Shown here: positions 5,702 to 10,480 of the stretch, one piece after another
How the letters are laid out: every line of letters begins with the position of its first letter
Position numbering within the stretch: the first letter of the stretch is position 1
Assembly: GCA_002317595.1 (NCBI GenBank)
Contig: DCHL01000014.1
Span: 3,235-13,714 of the forward strand
Origin: Lachnospiraceae bacterium UBA1753
GTDB taxonomy: Bacteria; Bacillota; Clostridia; Lachnospirales; Lachnospiraceae
DNA length: 10,480 bases
Direction: 5' to 3'
Made by a program: the position numbers and the translations under genes
The notes under the pieces: model-generated
What the model saw: only the letters and a program-made list of their open reading frames with translations
What the model was told of the DNA's origin: nothing
Database searches by the model: none

Positions 5702-7815
5702 CAGGCAAACCCGAAGTGGTGTTCCTTTGCTGGGGTATCGAGCTTCAGTTTTACTATTGCTGCGTTAAAGTCAGCTTCTGTGATGTATATCTGGCCGCAG
5801 TCGTTCAGGTCGTACCTGAGTGACGCTTCGCCCCAGGTTCTCTCGAATATGTTTCTGACAAATCTTGCGTTGCTGAAGTCCTTTGCATCTATTATTCCTG
5901 AGGGCAGATTCATGAAGAATTTCTTTGAAGTATCTCTGAGGGCTTCATCGTATTCAAAGGAGTCCTCAACCATCTTCATAAAGATTTCCCACAGCTGCTC
6001 CCTTGAGTAGTTGGGGAAGTCAATCCTTATGGGAATGCGGTCCTTGAGTCCTGCATTTTTCTCCAGCATCTTCTCCATCTCGTCCGAGTATCCTGCCAGG
6101 ATGACACACATGTCATCGCGGTGGTTTTCCATCTCCGCGATTAGGGCCGCTATGGCCTCACTGCCGTAATCCCGGGGACTGTCGCTGTAGGCAAGCTGGT
6201 ATGCCTCATCTATGAAGAGCACCGAGCCGTAGGAGTCACGGCAGTAGCCGACAGTCTTCGGAGTGGTCTCGCCTATGTAACTGCCGCAGAGGTCGCGGCC
6301 CTTTATCTCATTGAGATACCCCTTGCTCAGGATTCCGGCATCCTTCATCATCGATGCGGCAAGCCTTGCTATGGTGGTCTTGCCCGTGCCTGGATTTCCT
6401 GTGAACATCATGTGTATGGCAGGTCGCTTCACGGTTCCCGATGCCTGCCTCATCTTCTGGTGGGCCTGTATCTGCCGTATGGCATCCTCAATCTGTTTCT
6501 TTATTTCCTCGACTCCTATCAGGCTATCGAGCAGCTCAGCGGTGGTCTGGAATGTGCTGCTGGTTCCCCTGATGGATGCGATGACCTTGCGGTCAATCCG
6601 CTTGTCTGTGACACCTTCTATGGCATTTCTGGATATTTTTTCAAAGAGTATTTTGTCAAGCAGCACATCCATAGTGCTAAAGCCCAGGGTATTCCTTGAA
6701 TTTTTCTCCTCGAGGAGGAGCTGCTCAAGTTCCTCGTGGCAGCTTTTGTTAAGGCGGTAGCCCTTCTCCTTCAGCTTATCCGAGAGATACTCAATCATTT
6801 TTGCAGTTGAGAGCGGAGGCACGATGAGGGTTGTCAGGGTAGTGGTGCGTGACAGGCTGTCTTCAATCTGCTTGAGAGCGCGTCGTTCCATGTATGGCAC
6901 GCGGAAGATTATGAAGCAGTTGTGTTTCCTGTTCTGAACCTGCTGCAGGTTTTTCTGAACGGCGGAATCACTTAGCTCGTTCGCCCATTCGCTGAGGTCG
7001 ACAATCAGTACCTGATTGAGCCTGTTTCCGTCTTTGTCGCCCTTGTCGATGCTGCCAAGAAGGCTCTTCCAGGGGTCATATTTTTCCTTCTTCTCACAGT
7101 TGTTTGGAACTCGGAGCTCGCTTACGAGACTACTGCTGTTTAACTTGGCTGTGGTTCCGCCTCCGATGAATTCCCTGGCAATACTTTGGGCAAAGGCTGT
7201 CTGTTCGCAGTCATCGTCGATGGACAGAAGGAGTGACTGGGACCAGAGGTATTCGGGAATCCCCATGTCAACGCCTGTCGTAATCAGCAGCCGCAGGTTA
7301 CTAAGATATCTGTCGAAAGCATCTGAGTAAAACTTTTCGGTTTTCTTTTCGGGTTTTCTTTTGAGTCCGGCAAAGAATTTTAATATTTTCTCCCGTTCGG
7401 TCCAGTCCGTCATGAGCTTCAGCTCTGTTTTGGGGATTGCCTGCAGGGCATCGCGGATTATCAGCTCCAGTGATGTGTCGGCATTGTAGTAGTAGGTGGA
7501 GTAGTCATCCCTGTCCCTGTAAGTCCTGATATAATCACCATATTTATCAAGAAAGTTTTCGACCTTTTCCCAGGTGAGGCCGTATTCCTCAAGAACTGCC
7601 TTGATAACCCAGTAGGGTTCTTCCGCTTCCAGCTTCAGAGGTTTCTTTCCCCGGTATTTTCTTCTCTCTGACCTTGTCAGTAGAAGCGTTGTTTCAATTT
7701 TGAGACTGCCGAGGCGGCTCAAAAGCTTTGTCATACCGTAGAGCGTGTTCTCCGGCAGATTATCAAATTCATCCCCCGCAAGGGTATTTATCAGGGCCAA
7801 TGTTGCACTTCTCAT
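5698..7815 (-). CDS. AAA+ ATPase, CbxX/SpoVK-type C-terminal module with unassigned N-terminus
   Basis: This 705-residue protein is predicted to be a cytoplasmic ATP-driven remodelling factor. Residues about 430-700 are a canonical CbxX/CfqX/SpoVK-type AAA+ module: LIGVEEIKKQI (432-442), Walker A GNPGTGKT (473-480), Walker B VLFIDEA (532-538), VILAGYSDEM (571-580), a likely arginine finger in GLKDRI (Arg593) and a sensor-2-like NARFVRN (649-655). Residues about 265-395 look like a second, degenerate AAA part: QVLIVDLSEW resembles a Walker B strand, and a lid-like helical segment follows, but there is no P-loop before it. Residues 1-264 are charged, partly helical and not recognised. The start (complement of 7813-7815) has GGGGAG at 7823-7828, 7 bases away. 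Related proteins act in sporulation, Rubisco activation and type VII secretion; no partner is visible here, so the target is unknown. Confidence 0.9.
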   Translation of the reverse strand: MRSATLALINTLAGDEFDNLPENTLYGMTKLLSRLGSLKIETTLLLTRSERRKYRGKKPLKLEAEEPYWVIKAVLEEYGLTWEKVENFLDKYGDYIRTYRDRDDYSTYYYNADTSLELIIRDALQAIPKTELKLMTDWTEREKILKFFAGLKRKPEKKTEKFYSDAFDRYLSNLRLLITTGVDMGIPEYLWSQSLLLSIDDDCEQTAFAQSIAREFIGGGTTAKLNSSSLVSELRVPNNCEKKEKYDPWKSLLGSIDKGDKDGNRLNQVLIVDLSEWANELSDSAVQKNLQQVQNRKHNCFIIFRVPYMERRALKQIEDSLSRTTTLTTLIVPPLSTAKMIEYLSDKLKEKGYRLNKSCHEELEQLLLEEKNSRNTLGFSTMDVLLDKILFEKISRNAIEGVTDKRIDRKVIASIRGTSSTFQTTAELLDSLIGVEEIKKQIEDAIRQIQAHQKMRQASGTVKRPAIHMMFTGNPGTGKTTIARLAASMMKDAGILSKGYLNEIKGRDLCGSYIGETTPKTVGYCRDSYGSVLFIDEAYQLAYSDSPRDYGSEAIAALIAEMENHRDDMCVILAGYSDEMEKMLEKNAGLKDRIPIRIDFPNYSREQLWEIFMKMVEDSFEYDEALRDTSKKFFMNLPSGIIDAKDFSNARFVRNIFERTWGEASLRYDLNDCGQIYITEADFNAAIVKLKLDTPAKEHHFGFAC

Positions 7816-7828
7816 ATTTTTTCTCCCC

Positions 7829-7839
7829 CTTCAATGAAG
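7829..7839. promoter_or_regulatory. 11-bp palindrome upstream of the ATPase gene
   Basis: CTTCA-A-TGAAG is a perfect palindrome around one central base. It abuts the ribosome binding site of the minus-strand ATPase gene and lies in its 5' leader. It could be a small operator or chance; no clear minus-strand -35/-10 pair was found near it. Confidence 0.25.
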
Positions 7840-7886
7840 ATAGTAATACAGCAACTGGCGGAAAACATTTAACTTGTGGTACACCA

Positions 7887-7906
7887 TTGTACTGAATCGG
7901 GTACAA
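7887..7906. promoter_or_regulatory. Operator-like inverted repeat TTGTAC-N8-GTACAA
   Basis: Two exact 6-base complementary arms (7887-7892 and 7901-7906) are separated by 8 bases in the gap between the divergent ATPase and lipoprotein genes. The repeat ends 28 bases before the putative -10 element at 7935, so it sits just upstream of the -35 position. This is a place where an activator or repressor dimer could act. The binding protein is unknown; assignment is from symmetry and position only. Confidence 0.4.
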
Positions 7907-7931
7907 ATTATGGAATTACAAGATAGATTTG

Positions 7932-7945
7932 TGCTAAAATACAAT
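7932..7945 (+). promoter_or_regulatory. Extended -10 promoter for the lipoprotein/kinase pair
   Basis: TGCTAAAAT (7932-7940) fits an extended -10 element (TGn plus TAAAAT); TACAAT at 7940-7945 is an overlapping alternative. No good -35 hexamer is found 15-18 bases upstream, which would fit an extended -10 or activator-dependent promoter. Transcription would start near 7947, leaving a leader of about 35 bases. The -10 is flanked by an imperfect dyad (AGATTTGT / ACAATCT). Confidence 0.45.
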
Positions 7946-7981
7946 CTGTATATGCATCTTTGATAGAAGGGAAATGACATC

Positions 7982-9202
7982 ATGATTAGATTAAAAATAA
8001 AAAGAGTGTTGCGTGGAATTGCTGTCGGTGCTGTTGCGTGTGCTATGTGTTTTTCTGCCAGTGCCTGCGGGGCAATCCCCATCGGAAGTGGAAGTTCGGC
8101 ATCAACGGCGCAGGTGATATATCCTGAGACGACAGACGCCAAGCCGCTGACTATCGGATATACCTTCTGGGACCTGCCGATTGACGGATTTGTGACGGAG
8201 CAGGCCAATCAGATAAAGCTTGTTTCCGAGGCTCTTGGTGTGAATCTCATTTTCAATCCGGATGTTACGGACCTCTCGGCAGATGGTGTGGTTAAGTCTG
8301 CCAGGGGATACGCAGAGCAGGGCGTTGATGGAATGATAGTCATTAATTTTTCCGACGAATCACTTCTTGAGATAAGCCAGATCTGTGAGGACAGCGAGAT
8401 TCCATTTATTCAGGCAACAAGAACGATAAGTGACAAAGAGGTTGCAGCGGTTGTCGAGCAGAATCCATATTATATAGGACGTATTCACGAGAGCGAGTAC
8501 TCCGCCGCATATGAGGTTGGAAGGAAGCTTATTGAGAATGGCGCTAAGAACATCATCATGCTCTGTCCGGAGCATGGAGACGTGGCCTATGAGGCAAGGG
8601 CAAATGGCTTCAGGGATGCCTGCGAGGAGCCGGATGTCAACATCCTTGAGGAGACCTGGGGACTTGCAGATGACAAGGATGCGAGAGAGGCGACAATTGA
8701 TCTTTTAAAAAAATATCCAGAGACTGATGGTATCTTTGTCATCAGATGTGGTTTTGTACCCTCTGTGGTAGAAGGCCAGGACTTCCTTGGAAAAAGAGAG
8801 TATATTCCCATGGTCGGAGTGGACTTTGACACATCACTTGGCACATATATTGAAAACGGTGCTGTGCTGGCAGCGGCAGGCGGACATCACGCAGACGCAT
8901 CGCTCAGTCTCATCACGCTCGTCAACGCCATCCGTGGTTCCTACGATGAGGTAAAGAAACCTATCGACATCAATTACAATATGATGGTGATTGACAGTCC
9001 CTCTGCGTTTGCTGACTACGAGAAATGGTGTCTTAACTACAACACAGATTTTGAGAACGGACAGATTCTGAATCCGAATGATGCAAGGGGACTGTGTGTT
9101 GATTTCAACCCCGATGCCAATCTTAACGATATCATCTCCTTTGCGGAGAATATGTCACTTGAAGCGGTAAAGGACAGACATAAAGGGTTTATGAAAGAAT
9201 GA
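7982..9202 (+). CDS. Type I (sugar-type) periplasmic-binding lipoprotein
   Basis: This 406-residue extracellular solute-binding protein is predicted to be anchored to the outer face of the membrane. It has a positively charged N-terminus, a hydrophobic stretch (residues 11-25) and a lipobox-like ASAC with Cys29 as the lipidation site, followed by a Gly/Ser-rich linker. From about residue 56 it has the two-lobed fold of the ribose/LuxP/ChvE group: LTIGYTFWDLP, GVDGMIVINFSDESLLEISQ (115-134), AAYEVGRKLIENGAKNIIML (175-194), ARANGFRDAC (205-214), DGIFVI (249-254), MVGVDFD (277-283). The ligand is probably a sugar or similar small molecule, which is inference. ATG 7982 has AAGGGA at 7967-7972, 9 bases away. 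Its TGA overlaps the ATG of the kinase gene (ATGA), and no permease or ATPase of an importer is seen in the window, suggesting a sensing role. Confidence 0.9.
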   Translation: MIRLKIKRVLRGIAVGAVACAMCFSASACGAIPIGSGSSASTAQVIYPETTDAKPLTIGYTFWDLPIDGFVTEQANQIKLVSEALGVNLIFNPDVTDLSADGVVKSARGYAEQGVDGMIVINFSDESLLEISQICEDSEIPFIQATRTISDKEVAAVVEQNPYYIGRIHESEYSAAYEVGRKLIENGAKNIIMLCPEHGDVAYEARANGFRDACEEPDVNILEETWGLADDKDAREATIDLLKKYPETDGIFVIRCGFVPSVVEGQDFLGKREYIPMVGVDFDTSLGTYIENGAVLAAAGGHHADASLSLITLVNAIRGSYDEVKKPIDINYNMMVIDSPSAFADYEKWCLNYNTDFENGQILNPNDARGLCVDFNPDANLNDIISFAENMSLEAVKDRHKGFMKE

Positions 9203-10480
9203 AAAATAACGGCAGACTGACCAAGGCAGTAAATTACATATTTTTGCTCATCATACTGCTATCCCTGACCTATGTGGTACTCACTGAAGTCAGGGCTAAT
9301 ACCGGTGCGTACAATTTTGATGACAAGAGTATATTTGACTGGAGCGAGGACTGGGACGTGTCCTATGGGTCTGAAAGATTGGAAGGCGTGACATTTCCAG
9401 CCGTCCTGAAGGTCGAGCCCGGGAAGACTGTCATTATCCAGAAGACACTTCCGGGAAGAATAAAGAAATATAACTGTATCATGATAGAGGGTAAGCGTCA
9501 GGATGTGATTGTCAATATCGGTGGTGTGCAGAGAGTGTCATATTCTGACAGGCTGACGAGAATCAGCGGATTGAGCTCTCCGTCTGCGATAATTCTTGTC
9601 CCGCTATATAACAGTGATGCCGGGGCGGAAGTATCGATACATATCTCTTCTGAATCAAGACTCAACGGAATAATCAGCAGTATTTATCTTGGAAATGAGA
9701 AGAGCCTGGTTCTTATGCTTCTGAAGGCCAACATGCTCTGGATGTTCCTGACAGTCATTGTATTTATTATGGGAATTGTATGTCTGCTGAGCTTTCTTAT
9801 CTATGGAAGGTCTTTTGAAATCGGACATTCGATGCTGTACCTGTTCTGGTTTGCCATGCTTTCCGTAGTGTGGTGTTTCAGCCAGTCGGGATTGAGGCAG
9901 TCATTTGTCAGCAACCTGACCTTGCTTGAGAGTGTCGGTTATCTGTGCTACATGATTATGCCTATTCCAATCGCCCTCTATGTTAACTGGATTACGAAGT
10001 TCAGGCATTCGAGATTAATCAGCTTTTTCTGTGCACTTGTCATGCTGAATTTCGTTATTGAGACAGCGGTTCATTTTCTGCTTCGCCAGGGCTATTTTGA
10101 GATGAGAATGATTTCGCAGATACTGATGGTTATTGCTGTCGTGCTGATTCTGTATGTCTGCACGAGGGATCAGATTGACGGTCACGGCAAGGAAATCAGA
10201 TTGCTGTTCTGGGGCACGGTTGGCTTATCAATCGGTCTTCTCACAGAGTTTACGCTCAGAAATGTAAAGTTCGTAGGCGAAGGTGTTGACAGGTTCGTTG
10301 GAGGTGCATTCCTTTTCTTGACCACAGGATTTCTCTATACGATTATCTGTGTCGGGCATGAACAGCAGCTGAAGAAGGATGCAGAGAGTGCGAATGTGGC
10401 CAAGAGCCGTTTCCTTGCGACAATGTCCCATGAAATCAGGACACCAATTAATGCAGTGCTTGGAATGAATGAGATGATTC
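9199..10480 (+). CDS. Membrane sensor histidine kinase with 7TMR-DISM-like input region, 3' end outside window
   Basis: The frame is open from ATG 9199 to the window end (427 residues, incomplete). Predicted order: one membrane span (12-30), an extracellular beta-rich region (about 31-170), seven membrane spans (about 177-202, 211-228, 246-265, 273-293, 304-321, 334-352, 366-385), a short helix, then the dimerisation/phosphoacceptor box FLATMSHEIRTPINAVLG with the phosphorylated His411. The layout matches kinases with diverse-intracellular-signalling seven-span receptors. The ATP-binding domain, and any receiver domain of a hybrid kinase, would lie past the end. The ATGA overlap (9199-9202) with the binding-protein gene means coupled translation; AAAGGG at 9182-9187 is a weak, 11-base-distant ribosome site. 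The likely role is to respond to the binding protein's ligand; this is inferred from the gene order. Confidence 0.9.
   Translation, partial: MKNNGRLTKAVNYIFLLIILLSLTYVVLTEVRANTGAYNFDDKSIFDWSEDWDVSYGSERLEGVTFPAVLKVEPGKTVIIQKTLPGRIKKYNCIMIEGKRQDVIVNIGGVQRVSYSDRLTRISGLSSPSAIILVPLYNSDAGAEVSIHISSESRLNGIISSIYLGNEKSLVLMLLKANMLWMFLTVIVFIMGIVCLLSFLIYGRSFEIGHSMLYLFWFAMLSVVWCFSQSGLRQSFVSNLTLLESVGYLCYMIMPIPIALYVNWITKFRHSRLISFFCALVMLNFVIETAVHFLLRQGYFEMRMISQILMVIAVVLILYVCTRDQIDGHGKEIRLLFWGTVGLSIGLLTEFTLRNVKFVGEGVDRFVGGAFLFLTTGFLYTIICVGHEQQLKKDAESANVAKSRFLATMSHEIRTPINAVLGMNEMI

Noticed and set aside
5690..5720. Search for a bidirectional terminator between the convergent genes
   Set aside because: The stop codons overlap and no GC-rich stem with a T-run is present around the junction.
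6311..6760. A 149-codon open frame on the plus strand
   Set aside because: It lies antisense to the Walker A region of the ATPase gene, and its translation shows no domain.
7831..8208. A minus-strand open frame covering the divergent control region and the lipoprotein start
   Set aside because: It overlaps the lipoprotein signal peptide coding region and the promoter elements, and its product has no recognisable features.
1..10480. CRISPR arrays, insertion sequences, tRNA or rRNA genes, prophage parts
   Set aside because: No regularly spaced repeats, transposase motifs, terminal inverted repeats or structural RNA signatures were seen. The window is almost fully explained by ordinary chromosomal genes.

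Overview
The window looks like a chromosomal segment of a Gram-positive anaerobe of the class Clostridia, most likely a Lachnospiraceae-type gut bacterium. This rests on gene content and style: a hemC-cobA/hemD-hemB-hemL run of the kind known from clostridia, strong GGAGG-type ribosome binding sites, a CbxX/SpoVK-type AAA+ ATPase, and a lipoprotein receptor followed by a seven-membrane-span sensor kinase. The genus cannot be fixed by reading alone. The window is almost fully coding; its longest non-coding stretch is 166 bases (7816-7981).

Region 1 (1-5701, + strand) is a tightly packed set of six genes with gaps of 40 bases or less. The 3' end of hemC (hydroxymethylbilane synthase) is followed by a fused uroporphyrinogen-III methyltransferase/synthase (cobA-hemD), hemB (5-aminolevulinate dehydratase), hemL (glutamate-1-semialdehyde aminomutase), a pyridoxal/pyridoxamine kinase, and a short radical SAM protein of the TatD-associated type. 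The first four make 5-aminolevulinate from glutamate-1-semialdehyde and carry it to uroporphyrinogen III and precorrin-2, the entry to siroheme and cobalamin. The kinase supplies B6 phosphate, the cofactor class HemL needs. No gene for uroporphyrinogen decarboxylation or later haem steps is present here. Small structures in this region include a perfect 8-bp hairpin across the hemB stop and a 20-bp tandem duplication of the hemL 3' end.

Region 2 (5698-7815, - strand) is one long gene for a 705-residue AAA+ ATPase. It has a canonical C-terminal CbxX/SpoVK-type module, a middle part that looks like a degenerate AAA module without a P-loop, and an N-terminal part I do not recognise. Its stop codon overlaps the stop codon of the convergent radical SAM gene by 4 bases, leaving no space for a terminator.

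Region 3 (7816-10480, + strand) starts with a divergent control region holding an extended -10 promoter, a TTGTAC-N8-GTACAA dyad and a short palindrome. It leads into a lipoprotein of the sugar-type (type I) periplasmic-binding family. This gene overlaps by ATGA the start of a histidine kinase with a 7TMR-DISM-like architecture, which runs off the window end. No transporter genes are seen with the binding protein, so the pair reads as a receptor and sensor kinase; this is the most interesting unit in the window.
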